Made by a program: the position numbers and the translations under genes
Notes under the pieces: model-generated
Told to the model about the DNA's origin: nothing
Seen by the model: only the letters and a program-made list of their open reading frames with translations
Databases searched by the model: none
Shown: in pieces, positions 1 through 9,570 of the stretch
Position numbering within the stretch: the stretch's first letter is position 1
Layout: each line of letters begins with the position of its first letter
Assembly (NCBI GenBank): GCA_035308905.1
Contig: DATGFS010000033.1
Location: forward strand, 1-64,000
Reading direction: 5' to 3'
DNA from: a bacterium
Lineage (GTDB): Bacteria; Sysuimicrobiota; Sysuimicrobiia; Sysuimicrobiales; Segetimicrobiaceae
Length of the DNA: 64,000 bases

Positions 1-77
1 GCCGGATTCATATCGGATCTCGCGATCGTAGACTTGTTGTTCAACGAGGGGCCGGGGAGCCTCGCGGCGCTCAAGCG

Positions 78-2192
78 ATGCCGAGCCGAAAGTCGGGCGG
101 TGACCGCGTGATGCGGCGAATGCGGAATGCAGTGGCGCGGCGCGCGGCGCTCGCCGCGGCTGCCGTGATCGGGATCGCATGGACGGGCTCGGTTGTGCGG
201 GGCGCTCCCTCCGCGGGTCCGGGCGAGCCGAAGCTGCAGTTCGTGAAGACCGTGCTGACGTGGCACGGCAACGCGGCGCATCTGGTCTGGAGCGACGACG
301 GCAAGACGCTGTTCCTAGCCAATGAAGAGGGCCGGATGTCCGCCGTGAAAATCGACACGTCGAATCCGATGAAGCCGCGCATCGCGGCCACGAACGACGC
401 CGGCAATTTCCTGTGGGCCGCCGATCAGCGGAATGGTGTGCTGGTCTTTCACTCGTCGGTAAACGAAGGGACCCTCCGGCTCGACCCCCGCACGTTCGCG
501 TCGCTATGGAACATCAAGTTGGGCCACAGCCACGCGATCGCAACCGACGGAACCCGCATCTTCCAGCCGCTGGAGGGTAACCTCGGCGCGCTCGTGGTGC
601 TGGGGACCGACGGGAAGGAACTCAGCCGCGTGGCCGCCCCGAACGCCTGGCCCGGCGTGTACGGCGCAGTGTACGACGCCGCCACGAAGCGGCTGTACAT
701 CTCGGTCACGCGGGATCCGAAGGACGATACCGCCTCCACCGCGGGCATCTACATCTACGAGGTGGGCGGCGCCGCGCCCGCGTTCCGGGGCCGCATTCCG
801 GGAACGGCCGGAGAGGTTGCCGTGCACGGGCCTCGGGTATGGATCTCCCGCGGCGATGTGCTGGAAGTCTGGAACGTCGCCAACGCGCAGCATCCGCAGC
901 AGGTGGGGTCCTGGGAAGCGCAGGTCGACCGCGGCCCCGGCGGCGCGCCCATCCTGATGGTGCCCGGCGCGGTGGCGGTGAACGCCACAGGGACCCGGTT
1001 GTACGCGGCCTACACCTCGGTGTCCGCGAGGGTGGGGCGCGGCGCGCCAGGGTCCGGCGCCCAAGTGTTTCCCGATGCGCCCGCGGGCTTTCTGATCTTC
1101 GACGTCAGCGGGAGCACGCCCGCGCTGATCACCAGCGAGGCGTGGCAGTATGATGGTCCCTATTACATGATGCCGCTGGCCGTGGCGTTGTCCCCGGGCG
1201 GAAGCACGCTCGCGGTCTCGTACTGGCGGTACGGCGTGCGGCTGTTCGGGGTGGCGCGGGATTCGATCGTCTCGCTTGGGAGGCAGGCGACGACCGGTGA
1301 GGCGCACGATGTGTACGTCGATTCACGGGGCATCATGTACGTCTTCGCCAACGACGACGTTCAGATCATCGACCCGCAGTCGGGCGAGCATCTCGACGAC
1401 GTCCCACTCAGGGGCGGCGGGGACGGCCAGTGGCGTCCGTTCGGGGACGGCGTGGTCATTGTCCGCGGAGGACCGCCGCTCATTCTGACGCTGCGCGATG
1501 CCAAGGTCGCCGCGGTGGACGTCGTGCGGCGCGTGCCGACATACATCTGGGACAATGTGTTCGAGGACCCGTTTCTGTTTAGCGGCGGGGAGGACGGCAT
1601 GCTGATCGTCTCGCGCGTCACCTCGGCCGGGGACGGCCAGTACACCACGCGGGTGGTCGGCCGCGCGACCGTCCCGCGGGCCGATGGACAGCCGAGAGGG
1701 GCTTCACAGCTGCTTGCACTGGCCAAGGCCGGCGACGTCATCTGGGCGCTCGGGCCGACGATCGGGGTCGCGGCGTTCGACGTCAGCCGCCCGGAGTCGC
1801 CGCAGCGGGTGTTTCAGGATCCCTTCACGTTCAAGGAGAACGGCAATCACGTCGGGCTGGTCGTCGCACACGGCCGGGTCTACGCGGGGGCGGGCGACCA
1901 CGGCGTGCTGATCTACGATCCGCAGACCTTCAAGCGGACGGGGTCCATCGAGGGCATGAACGTCAACTTTCTCGACGTGATCCGCAACGACTACCTGGTC
2001 GTGGCCAACTACTGGTACCCGCAGCAGCCCGAGGGCGTCTACCTGTACGACCTCCGTGCAAACCCGGACCGTCCCGTTTTCGCGGACCGATTTCCTAAGC
2101 CACAGGGCAATGCAAACTTTCGCGCGCGCGTGTTCGGCGACCGGGTGTACCGGGTGCCGCTCTACGGCGTGGACATCCTGCAGGCCCCGTAG
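78..2192 (+). CDS. Secreted beta-propeller (LVIVD/YncE-like) protein, copy A
   Basis: 704 residues. An N-terminal signal-like segment (basic MRRMRNAVARR, then an Ala-rich hydrophobic stretch) is followed by repeated beta-propeller blades with 'WSDDGKTLFLANEEG', 'LIFDVSGSTP' and 'GVLIYDPQTF' type strands, so export and a binding or scaffold role are likely. No catalytic motif is visible. It is a clear paralogue of the minus-strand gene at 5365-7470: both carry 'HAIATDGT' and end in a YRxPLYGxD motif. The ATG at 111 is an alternative start that would put the signal peptide at the very N-terminus; neither start has a strong Shine-Dalgarno. The sulfatase-fold gene follows after 14 bp, so the two are probably one operon. 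The function is unknown; a role at the cell surface with the neighbouring polysaccharide genes is inference. Confidence 0.8.
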   Translation: MPSRKSGGDRVMRRMRNAVARRAALAAAAVIGIAWTGSVVRGAPSAGPGEPKLQFVKTVLTWHGNAAHLVWSDDGKTLFLANEEGRMSAVKIDTSNPMKPRIAATNDAGNFLWAADQRNGVLVFHSSVNEGTLRLDPRTFASLWNIKLGHSHAIATDGTRIFQPLEGNLGALVVLGTDGKELSRVAAPNAWPGVYGAVYDAATKRLYISVTRDPKDDTASTAGIYIYEVGGAAPAFRGRIPGTAGEVAVHGPRVWISRGDVLEVWNVANAQHPQQVGSWEAQVDRGPGGAPILMVPGAVAVNATGTRLYAAYTSVSARVGRGAPGSGAQVFPDAPAGFLIFDVSGSTPALITSEAWQYDGPYYMMPLAVALSPGGSTLAVSYWRYGVRLFGVARDSIVSLGRQATTGEAHDVYVDSRGIMYVFANDDVQIIDPQSGEHLDDVPLRGGGDGQWRPFGDGVVIVRGGPPLILTLRDAKVAAVDVVRRVPTYIWDNVFEDPFLFSGGEDGMLIVSRVTSAGDGQYTTRVVGRATVPRADGQPRGASQLLALAKAGDVIWALGPTIGVAAFDVSRPESPQRVFQDPFTFKENGNHVGLVVAHGRVYAGAGDHGVLIYDPQTFKRTGSIEGMNVNFLDVIRNDYLVVANYWYPQQPEGVYLYDLRANPDRPVFADRFPKPQGNANFRARVFGDRVYRVPLYGVDILQAP

Positions 2193-2206
2193 ACGAGGGT
2201 TACGCG

Positions 2207-4381
2207 GTGATCAAACACATCATTCTGATATCGATCGACTCGCTTCGCTTCGATGCCATCGGGTGCGAAGATGACGTCCGCTATTTGCGGCGTTACGGCG
2301 TCGAACAGATGCGCAATACGCCGGTCCTTGACGCCTTGGCCGCAGAGGGGGTGCGGTTCCGGCAGGCCGTTTCCGCGGCGCCGTACACAACCGCCTCCCA
2401 CGCCAGCGTTTTCACGGGGTGCTACCCGCCGCGTCACGGCGTGCGTGCGTTTCTGCGAGATTCATTGTCTCCGTCGGTCCGCACGGTCGCGAAGACCCTG
2501 CGCGGGGTCGGCTATCGCACGATCGCCGCGATCGATTTCCACGAACTCTTCCGGTTCACCGGGCTCACGCGCGGGTTCGAACAGGTAATCGCCTCCGACG
2601 ATCAGGCCTTGCTCGAACTCATGCGAACCCGCCGCGATCAGCATCTCTTTGTCTTCGTGCATTTCGGCGACGTTCACTTCCCGTACAATTACTCCGCGTG
2701 CCCCGTACAGCCCGGTGACAACGAAGACGCGTACGATGAGGAACTGCGGTGCGCGGAAGCGCTCGGGTTCTCGCCGGTGGTCCATGACAGGCACAGCCGG
2801 GCGGAGCTGACCGATCTTGCTCAGCTGGTCAGGAAATCGTGCGAAGAGCGCGGCGTTGCCGATGCGGTGATGTTCCCGAGATATATGAGGGGCGTCGCGA
2901 GATTCGACCAGGGCAGGTTTCGAGCGTTCCTGGGGCGGCTGCGGGGTCTCGATCTGCTCGACGAGGCTCTGCTGATCGTGATGGCCGATCACGGAGAGGC
3001 GCCGCTCCCTTCGGCCAAACGGGCGAACCGCCGCCCGCCCATGCGGTTTGAGCATGGAGAGGCGGTGATCGAGGAGCTTATTCGCGTCCCCCTAATTGTC
3101 CGCTGCCCCGGCCGCGTTCCGTCGGGACGGGTCGTCAATGCCCAAGTGAGTCTCGTGGATCTCATGCCGACGATCTTCAACTATGCCGGGATGCGCGCGT
3201 GGGGTCCCTGTGACGGGGTGAGTCTACGGGATCTCCTCGAAGGGCGCGCGCAAGAGGCGCGGGCGGAGGCGTACAGCGAGGTCTGGTACCATGACTGGAA
3301 CGCCCTCGACGTGCACTGGTGGCAGAACACCAGCGCGGGGCAGGCTCTCAGGAACGGCGACGATTTTCTCTTTCAGGCCTGCGTGAGGACGCCACGCTAC
3401 AAGTACACGGAAACGGGGAGTGATCTCACCGACGATGAGATGATTCTCCCGGAGGGTGAATTCGCCCGGGTGGCGGTTCGCAAGTTGCTGGGGCACGTCG
3501 AAGACCCGACCGAGATGAGGGCGGTGTTGGCCACCCTTGCGAATGGGGTCGGCCGGGAGGCCCTGGTCCGGGAGTTGCGACACATGCATTTCCAACGCCG
3601 GGCGCTCTTCGACTTGAGCTCCGATCCCTTCGAACAGGTCAATGTGCTGGGGCGTGACATCGCGGCTCGGGCACTCGGACAGGAGGCTTCGCCCAACGAC
3701 GTCGCACGCGACCTCGAGCGGCGTCTTGACGAGATCCAAGGTCGCCCTCAGCCTCGTATTGTGGCGCAAGCCCTGGATCACGACGCGGCCGCCTTCATAC
3801 CGCCGCGCTTCACCGTCGAATATGACGCCGCCATGCGCGCCAACGTGGATGGAGTATCCGTGACGGGCAACGAGGAAGCGCGGGCGCGCGGATCGTTGCA
3901 GGTAGCTCGGGACTTGGCCGCCGCCGGCGACTATAGGCAAATGCGCGCGTGCCTTCGTGATGCGGTTGGCACGTACCCCTGGATCATACGACACGCCTGG
4001 GCCCGCATGCTGCTTGTGAGCATGGGCATGATCCTGGCGAGGTCTTCGAGATCGCCGGTCGCCGGTATTCGAGGGTTCTTGCAGGAGATCCGTGCCGCCT
4101 TGGGGCGGCTCGACCGACACGACCGCGTGTGGACAAAGCAGTTTGGATCGGATCTGTGGGCGGCAGTGGCACCGTCCTTGTCGTTGGGCTGGGAGTTCGA
4201 GCCGGACCATCGCGCGGGAGGCTACGCGGCGGCGGCGGCGATCGTGCTGGACCCCGCGAAGCTGCGCCGAAAAGTGCTCGTCTGGCTCGTCGCGCGCGGT
4301 GTTGTTGGCCCCTTTGTGGCGGACACGCTCAGGGGCGTGGTGGAACGCGTCATGCGGCGCGCCGGCGCGCGCGCCGCATAG
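2207..4381 (+). CDS. Sulfatase-fold (alkaline phosphatase superfamily) hydrolase with Thr at the nucleophile site
   Basis: 724 residues with a GTG start preceded by GAGGG at 2194-2198. The N-terminus 'HIILISIDSLRFDAIG' supplies the first metal Asp, 'PYTTASHASVFTGCYP' is the nucleophile region, and 'VMADHGEAPLPS' supplies the later Asp-His metal ligands. True sulfatases have C/S-x-P-x-R there, converted to formylglycine; here the site reads T-T-A-S-H. A phosphodiesterase or phosphotransferase activity is therefore as likely as sulfatase. About 250 residues follow the core domain, helical in appearance and not recognised. The gene sits between propeller copy A and a glycosyltransferase in the same direction, which suggests modification of a surface glycan. 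Fold assignment is firm, substrate unknown. Confidence 0.85.
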   Translation: MIKHIILISIDSLRFDAIGCEDDVRYLRRYGVEQMRNTPVLDALAAEGVRFRQAVSAAPYTTASHASVFTGCYPPRHGVRAFLRDSLSPSVRTVAKTLRGVGYRTIAAIDFHELFRFTGLTRGFEQVIASDDQALLELMRTRRDQHLFVFVHFGDVHFPYNYSACPVQPGDNEDAYDEELRCAEALGFSPVVHDRHSRAELTDLAQLVRKSCEERGVADAVMFPRYMRGVARFDQGRFRAFLGRLRGLDLLDEALLIVMADHGEAPLPSAKRANRRPPMRFEHGEAVIEELIRVPLIVRCPGRVPSGRVVNAQVSLVDLMPTIFNYAGMRAWGPCDGVSLRDLLEGRAQEARAEAYSEVWYHDWNALDVHWWQNTSAGQALRNGDDFLFQACVRTPRYKYTETGSDLTDDEMILPEGEFARVAVRKLLGHVEDPTEMRAVLATLANGVGREALVRELRHMHFQRRALFDLSSDPFEQVNVLGRDIAARALGQEASPNDVARDLERRLDEIQGRPQPRIVAQALDHDAAAFIPPRFTVEYDAAMRANVDGVSVTGNEEARARGSLQVARDLAAAGDYRQMRACLRDAVGTYPWIIRHAWARMLLVSMGMILARSSRSPVAGIRGFLQEIRAALGRLDRHDRVWTKQFGSDLWAAVAPSLSLGWEFEPDHRAGGYAAAAAIVLDPAKLRRKVLVWLVARGVVGPFVADTLRGVVERVMRRAGARAA

Positions 4382-4400
4382 AGGCTCGCCGAGGAGTCAA

Positions 4401-5351
4401 GTGGTGTATACAATCGTGGTCCCGACGTACAATCGTGCGCGGGAGCTTCGGACGGCGGTGGAAACCCTGGTGGCGCAGGTTGCGACCGTGCCGTTCGAGA
4501 TCGTTGTCGTCGATAACCGCTCCTCCGACGACACCCGGGCGGTAGTGGAAGGGTTGAGCGGTGACTCCCGCGGCGTGGTCCGTTATGTGTTCGAGGGCCG
4601 GCAGGGTCTCTCGGCGGCGAGAAACGCCGGGATCGCGGCCGCGCGCGGCGACGTCATCGCCTTCGTCGACGACGACGTTCTTGCCGACTCGTGCTGGCTG
4701 CAGCGACTTGTCGACGCCTACGAAGCGCACCCGGACGCCTGGTGTATCGGTGGCCGGGTGCGCTTGCAGTTCCCGGGGCCGCACCCCGCGTGGTTTGACG
4801 AAACCTCGTCGCTTCTCGCAGCGTACCTGAGTCGCCTTGATCTCGGAGAAGAGACAGTCAGGCTCGATGTTCCCACAATTATCGGCGCAAATCTCTCCGT
4901 ACGCCGCGAAGCGTTCTCAGTACTCGGTCCCTTCGACACGCGGCTGGGACGATGCGGAGCGTCACTGTACGGCGACGAGGACGTGGAATTTGTCGCCCGT
5001 GTGCTGCACTCGGGGCGCGGCGTCTACTATTGCGGGCAGGCCGTCATCTTCCATATCGTGCCGCGCGCCCGTATGACCAAGAGGTGGTTCCGGAATCGGG
5101 CATACGCCGAGGGCGCGACTGCGGGATTCCGTGCGGTTCAAAGCGGCCGGCAGTTCGCCGCGCCTCGATTCCTGCACGAAGGGTCGATTCTCGGCAAGGA
5201 TTGTATCAAGACGCTGGCATTCTGCGCCGCGGGCGATGCCCGCCGGGCGTTTCTCCATGAGCTCGCCGTGCGGAAGCGGTTCGGGCATCTCGAGCGCATC
5301 CTGCGCCCCGCCCCGGTTCGTGGTCCGGCGGCAGGATTGGCCGGTCTCTAA
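4401..5351 (+). CDS. Family 2 glycosyltransferase
   Basis: 316 residues. 'YTIVVPTYNRARELRTAVE' is the classic GT2 nucleotide-binding start, 'FVDDDVLAD' carries the DxD metal motif, and 'LYGDEDVEFVARVL' carries the acidic ED motif near the catalytic base. GAGGAG at 4391-4396 serves a GTG at either 4401 or 4404; the second gives the better 7-nt spacing. It follows the sulfatase-fold gene by 19 bp and ends 13 bp from the convergent propeller gene copy B. It probably adds a sugar to a lipid-linked or surface glycan on the cytoplasmic face of the membrane. No transmembrane segments stand out. Donor and acceptor cannot be told from the sequence. Confidence 0.88.
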   Translation: MVYTIVVPTYNRARELRTAVETLVAQVATVPFEIVVVDNRSSDDTRAVVEGLSGDSRGVVRYVFEGRQGLSAARNAGIAAARGDVIAFVDDDVLADSCWLQRLVDAYEAHPDAWCIGGRVRLQFPGPHPAWFDETSSLLAAYLSRLDLGEETVRLDVPTIIGANLSVRREAFSVLGPFDTRLGRCGASLYGDEDVEFVARVLHSGRGVYYCGQAVIFHIVPRARMTKRWFRNRAYAEGATAGFRAVQSGRQFAAPRFLHEGSILGKDCIKTLAFCAAGDARRAFLHELAVRKRFGHLERILRPAPVRGPAAGLAGL

Positions 5352-5364
5352 TATGCCTGAATAG

Positions 5365-7470
5365 TTAGGGTGGTGCCAGGACATCTATTCCATACAACGG
5401 TGCTCGGTAAATCGCCCCAGAAATGCTTCTCGCACGGAAGTTGGCGCCTCCCTGCGGTTGTGGGAACCACGCCGTGAGGACCGGTACGTCGGGATTGCCG
5501 GTGATATCATAGACGTAGGTTCCGTCAGGTGACTTCGCGTACCAGTAGTTTGAGACGACGAGATATACTTTAGGGTTGATGCTCTGCTGATTGAGGATGT
5601 CCAGAAAATTCACGTTCAGTCCCGCAAGACTTCCGGTCCGTACCAGCTTCGCCGGATCATAAATGAGGAGGCCGGATGCGCCCACGCCGGCGTAGATCCG
5701 ATTCTGGGCGACGACGAGCCCGTCGTGGGTTCCGTTGGTGTTGAACGTGAACGCGTCGCGGTAGAGCAGTCTCGGCGCGGTAGGCGTACTGACATCGACG
5801 GCGACGACGCCAACGTTTTGGCCGAGCGCCCAGACCGCCGTGCCCCGGAGCGCGAGGGCGTTGAGCGGCGCGCTGCCGTAGGTACCGTCGGCCCGCGGCA
5901 CACGGACCGAGCCGACGACCGTCGCCGTGTACGTCCCCGCCGTTGTCACTCCGATCTTGCTGACTGTAATGGTGCCGGTGTCGCCGCCGGAGTACAGGTA
6001 GGTGCCATCGAAGACATCGTCCCATGTGATGCCGATGCTGGGCAGCGGCTGCCAGAAGCTAATGGTCCCTTTTTGGAAGCCGGCAACCACGGGATGCGCC
6101 CCCGGCAGCACGACGCGACCATCGCGAAAGGGCTTCCACCCGCCGTCTACTTGCGTCGCAAAGGGCGTGGAGCTCATGAACGTTCGAGTCGCCGGATTGA
6201 ACGCCTGGATGACGTCATTATCGAAATCGTACACGACGCCGCCGGAATCGACGTAGACGTCGTGCGATTCTCCCGCCGTCGCGACGCGCCCAAGCGCGGT
6301 CGTCGCGTCGCTGGCGACGTTGTACAAGGCAACGCCGAATTCCCAATACGCGACGGCCAGCGTCCGGCCGTCCGGGGACAGGGCAAGCGCGGACGGCGAT
6401 TCCCAATACGGCCGCATGTCGCCGTTGAACGCCTGCACGCTCAATCCTTGGTTCGTCAGTGCCACCGGAGTGCTCTTGCTCACGTCGAAGATCATGAACC
6501 CCGCGCCGCCCAGCGGGTTGACGCGACGGGTCACGGCGTCCACAGACTGATAGTCCACGTACAATCGCGTGCCCGCTGCGTTTACGGCCACGCCGCCGAG
6601 TTGCGGTATCACGGTGACGCCCCTCTGGTTGACGAGGCTTACGGGGAGCGTGACCGGGGCGCCCGTCCAGGACCCGATCAATGTCGGCGAGCCCGGGGCG
6701 CCGACGTTCCAGGCCTGAAGCGTGGCGCCAACCGCGGTCCAGAGGCGCGCCCCGGATGCGGCAATGTTCCAGGCTGGTTGGGCGATGCGTCCGAGGTACG
6801 CCGGTCCTCCCCCTTGCGCGACGTAGATGTAGATCCCACCCGGAATGCCTTTCGATGCGTCCGCGGCGCTCCCGACGTACAGATGCCGTGTGGCCGGGTC
6901 GTATGTCATCGCATAAACTCGGCTCAAGCCATCGGGCACGGAGACGCGGTCCATCACCGTCCCTGTTGACGAGAGCATGACCAGCGAACCGGGTTTGCCC
7001 TCGACGGGGACAAACACGTGGGTCCCGTCCGTGGCGATCGCGTGGCTTGCGCCCACGTTGGTCCCCCAACGGATCGCGAATGTGGCGGGATCGAGGGCCA
7101 CCGTGGCGCTTCCCAGCGACGGTTGGAACACCAGGAGGCCGTTGCGTTGCGCGTCGGCGTACAAGAAGTTCTCGGGTTTTGCCGTCGCGACGATGCTCGG
7201 CGCGGACGGATTGGTGGCGTCGATCTTCACCGCCGGCATGACGCCCTCCTCATTGGCGAGAAACAGCGTCGTGCCGTCGTCGCTCCACGCGACATGCCCC
7301 GCGTTGCCCTGGGCCGTTCGGTAGGATGTCTGTAGCGTCAGTGCGGGGAGGGTCGCGGGCGAGACGGCGGCGCCGCCGCCACCGAGCACGACCGCCATGC
7401 CCGCGGCCGCGGCGATCGCTGCGACGCGGCCCATGCGGCCGCGTTTGTGTAGCGTCTTGGTAGATTCCAT
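5365..7470 (-). CDS. Secreted beta-propeller (LVIVD/YncE-like) protein, copy B
   Basis: 701 residues, paralogous to the gene at 78-2192 along its whole length, with blade strands such as 'WSDDGTTLFLANEEG', 'ASHAIATDGTHVF' and 'MIFDVSKSTP'. The N-terminus (MESTKTLHKRGRMGR, then an Ala/Gly-rich hydrophobic stretch) looks like a signal peptide, so the product is probably exported. No enzyme motif is seen. GAGGGTGG lies just upstream of the ATG on the minus strand. It converges on the glycosyltransferase with a 13-bp gap. With copy A it brackets the sulfatase-fold and glycosyltransferase genes in inverted orientation, consistent with an inverted duplication followed by divergence. The role is unknown. 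Confidence 0.8.
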   Translation of the reverse strand: MESTKTLHKRGRMGRVAAIAAAAGMAVVLGGGGAAVSPATLPALTLQTSYRTAQGNAGHVAWSDDGTTLFLANEEGVMPAVKIDATNPSAPSIVATAKPENFLYADAQRNGLLVFQPSLGSATVALDPATFAIRWGTNVGASHAIATDGTHVFVPVEGKPGSLVMLSSTGTVMDRVSVPDGLSRVYAMTYDPATRHLYVGSAADASKGIPGGIYIYVAQGGGPAYLGRIAQPAWNIAASGARLWTAVGATLQAWNVGAPGSPTLIGSWTGAPVTLPVSLVNQRGVTVIPQLGGVAVNAAGTRLYVDYQSVDAVTRRVNPLGGAGFMIFDVSKSTPVALTNQGLSVQAFNGDMRPYWESPSALALSPDGRTLAVAYWEFGVALYNVASDATTALGRVATAGESHDVYVDSGGVVYDFDNDVIQAFNPATRTFMSSTPFATQVDGGWKPFRDGRVVLPGAHPVVAGFQKGTISFWQPLPSIGITWDDVFDGTYLYSGGDTGTITVSKIGVTTAGTYTATVVGSVRVPRADGTYGSAPLNALALRGTAVWALGQNVGVVAVDVSTPTAPRLLYRDAFTFNTNGTHDGLVVAQNRIYAGVGASGLLIYDPAKLVRTGSLAGLNVNFLDILNQQSINPKVYLVVSNYWYAKSPDGTYVYDITGNPDVPVLTAWFPQPQGGANFRARSISGAIYRAPLYGIDVLAPP

Positions 7471-7644
7471 CGTTCCACCCTCAAGCGACCCGCGTCGCCG
7501 GCTTCCGCCGGCTTGGCGCGCCGGTCGCCACGGTAGTTGTGCGCGCGTGATCTTGTGCCCAACTTGAGCAGGTACAAGACATCGCGATGGGGGTGCGAGG
7601 TTGTGCGGGATTTCTAGGCGCGGGAAGGCGGGGGGCGCCGCGCG

Positions 7645-8190
7645 TCAGGAGAAGGCGAGGGCCTCCCGCGGGACAAACTCTCTCTCCGCGGCAGCGTCGA
7701 GGATGCGGGTCGCCGCCTCTTCGGGCGATATTTGGTCTGTGTCGACGATCAGGTCAGGCGCCTCCGGCGCCTCATACGTGTCCTGCAAACCCGTGAGGTC
7801 CGTGATTTCTCCGGCGAGCGCCTTTCGGTACAGGCCTTTCGGGTCGCGCCGGATCGCCTCGCTCAGGCTGCACCGCACCCACACCTCGACGAATGCGGGA
7901 ATCTCACGGCGCGCTTCGGCGCGGACCGCGCGATACGGCGAGATGAGAGGAATGATCGTGACCACCCCGTTGCGCGCGAGAAGTTTCGCCACGAAGATCA
8001 CTCGCCGGTTGTGCTCCTCCCGGTCTGCCTTGGAGAAACCCAGGTCTCTGCTCAGTCCCTTGCGGATCTCGTCTCCGTCGAGGATCTCAACGCGCGCCCC
8101 GGCACGTCTGAGACGCTCGGCGAGCAACCCGGCCAGCGTCGTCTTGCCCGACGCTGGAATCCCGGTCAGCCAGATCGCGCATCCGTTCAT
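7645..8190 (-). CDS. cysC: Adenylylsulfate (APS) kinase
   Basis: 181 residues. The enzyme phosphorylates APS with ATP to make PAPS, the activated sulfate donor. Visible motifs are the P-loop 'GIPASGKTT' (residues about 10-18), 'ILDGDEIRKGLS' with the APS-binding DGD, 'FSKADREEHNRR', and 'RRDPKGLYRKALAGE' of the lid. The length is close to the family norm. The start ATG overlaps the TAA of the upstream phosphodiesterase gene (TAATG), so translation is coupled. Another APS kinase is fused to ATP sulfurylase at 21624-23486, so the region encodes this step twice. No PAPS reductase or obvious sulfotransferase is in view; use of PAPS for polymer sulfation is inference. Confidence 0.93.
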   Translation of the reverse strand: MNGCAIWLTGIPASGKTTLAGLLAERLRRAGARVEILDGDEIRKGLSRDLGFSKADREEHNRRVIFVAKLLARNGVVTIIPLISPYRAVRAEARREIPAFVEVWVRCSLSEAIRRDPKGLYRKALAGEITDLTGLQDTYEAPEAPDLIVDTDQISPEEAATRILDAAAEREFVPREALAFS

Positions 8191-9563
8191 TACCCGACCA
8201 CCTCCGAGGGGCGTCCCTGCATCGCCGGAGGGACCGGTTCGTCCATCAGCGTCAGCACCGTCGGCGCGACGTCCAGGATGTCCAGGCGCCCGTGGCCGCC
8301 GGACGCCCGGCGGGGGTCGTGCAGGATGAAGATCCCGTCGTAGTCGTGCACGGCATCGTCCGGGCCGGTGTCGTTTTCGCTCAAGTACATATCCGGATGA
8401 CCGACGGTGCCGGCCGACCGCCACGACAGATCGTCGAAATACACGAGGAGATCCGGCGGATCGCCACGCCGCACGGGGTACAACCGCTCGGGCTTGAACA
8501 CCCGGGTGTCCATCACACGCCCCGATGGGTCGCAAACGGCGGCGAGAGAGGCGGCCAGGCGATCGCGCTCGCGCTCATAGTCCTCGGAGGCGATCACTCC
8601 CGACGGCTCGCGACCGCGGACGTTGAGAAAGATCCGCGCGTAGTATCCGCCCCACCCCCACGCGCGGGTGCGGGACCAGTCGATCGGCGCCTGCTCGAGA
8701 GGTATCGGAGTGCTCGGCTCCTCGTGAAACGCCAGATGCCCTTCACGGGCGAGCCACTGGTTGACGCAGAAGGCGCCGCGCATCGCTTTGGCGCCGTGGT
8801 CGGAGATCACCAGCACAGCCGTTTGGTCGTTCAGCAGGGACAAGATTTCGCCGATGCGAGAATCTAGCAGTCGATAGTATTCGAGCCCCACGCGCTCGTA
8901 CTTATTGCCGGGCACATAGCCCGGATGGGTGGGGTCGAAGAATTTCCAGAACGCGTGGTGAATGCGATCCAGCCCGATCTCGACGAACCACGCGAGGTCC
9001 CACGGCTTGGTCTTGAGAAGCTGCTTGAGGATTGCAAAGTGCTGCTCGGTCATGTCCACGGTCTCCGCCAGCACCCGATCGCGGTCGTCCTTGCGGAACA
9101 ACACGTCCGCTTTGTAGCGACCCACCAACCCGCGGAGCTCCTCGCCGAGCGAGGCCGGGTACGTCCACGGCCGGCCGTCGGGCGTCATGAAACACGACAC
9201 GAGGCAACCCCGGACCGGCCGCGGCGGATATGACGGCGGCACGCCGACCACGATGACATTCTTTCCCCGCTGTCCAAGGTAGTCCCAGATCCGCGGGACC
9301 GTGATCGAGGTGGACGAGACCGTGTATCCTTCGGTGTAAGTGGATGGCTTCCGATGGCGGAACCCGTAGATGCCCAGCCGCCCGGGATCCTGGCTCGATG
9401 CCATGACCGTCCAAGCCGGCACGGTGATCGGCGGATCGCAGCTCTGCATGGCGCCCCATGCGCCCCGGCGGCGGAGCGCCGAGAGCACCGGCAAGTCGTC
9501 CGCATAGCGGTCGAACAATAGGGCGGGGGCGGCGCAATCGAGACCCAGCACGAGTGCTTTCAT
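8190..9563 (-). CDS. Alkaline-phosphatase-superfamily phosphodiesterase (type I phosphodiesterase/nucleotide pyrophosphatase family)
   Basis: 457 residues starting 'MKALVLGLDCAAP', which holds the first metal Asp. The site around 'PITVPAWTVMASSQDPG' places Thr at the nucleophile position. 'GLDRIHHAFWKFFDP' and 'VISDHGAKAM' give the further Asp/His ligands typical of AlkP-type phosphodiesterases. No signal peptide is apparent, so it is probably cytoplasmic. It is the middle gene of a tight operon: 7 bp after the ribbon-helix-helix gene and overlapping the cysC start codon. The pairing with cysC suggests a role in phosphate or sulfate ester metabolism, perhaps hydrolysis of a nucleotide or glycan phosphoester. 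The substrate is not predictable. Confidence 0.85.
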   Translation of the reverse strand: MKALVLGLDCAAPALLFDRYADDLPVLSALRRRGAWGAMQSCDPPITVPAWTVMASSQDPGRLGIYGFRHRKPSTYTEGYTVSSTSITVPRIWDYLGQRGKNVIVVGVPPSYPPRPVRGCLVSCFMTPDGRPWTYPASLGEELRGLVGRYKADVLFRKDDRDRVLAETVDMTEQHFAILKQLLKTKPWDLAWFVEIGLDRIHHAFWKFFDPTHPGYVPGNKYERVGLEYYRLLDSRIGEILSLLNDQTAVLVISDHGAKAMRGAFCVNQWLAREGHLAFHEEPSTPIPLEQAPIDWSRTRAWGWGGYYARIFLNVRGREPSGVIASEDYERERDRLAASLAAVCDPSGRVMDTRVFKPERLYPVRRGDPPDLLVYFDDLSWRSAGTVGHPDMYLSENDTGPDDAVHDYDGIFILHDPRRASGGHGRLDILDVAPTVLTLMDEPVPPAMQGRPSEVVG

Positions 9564-9570
9564 CGTGGGA

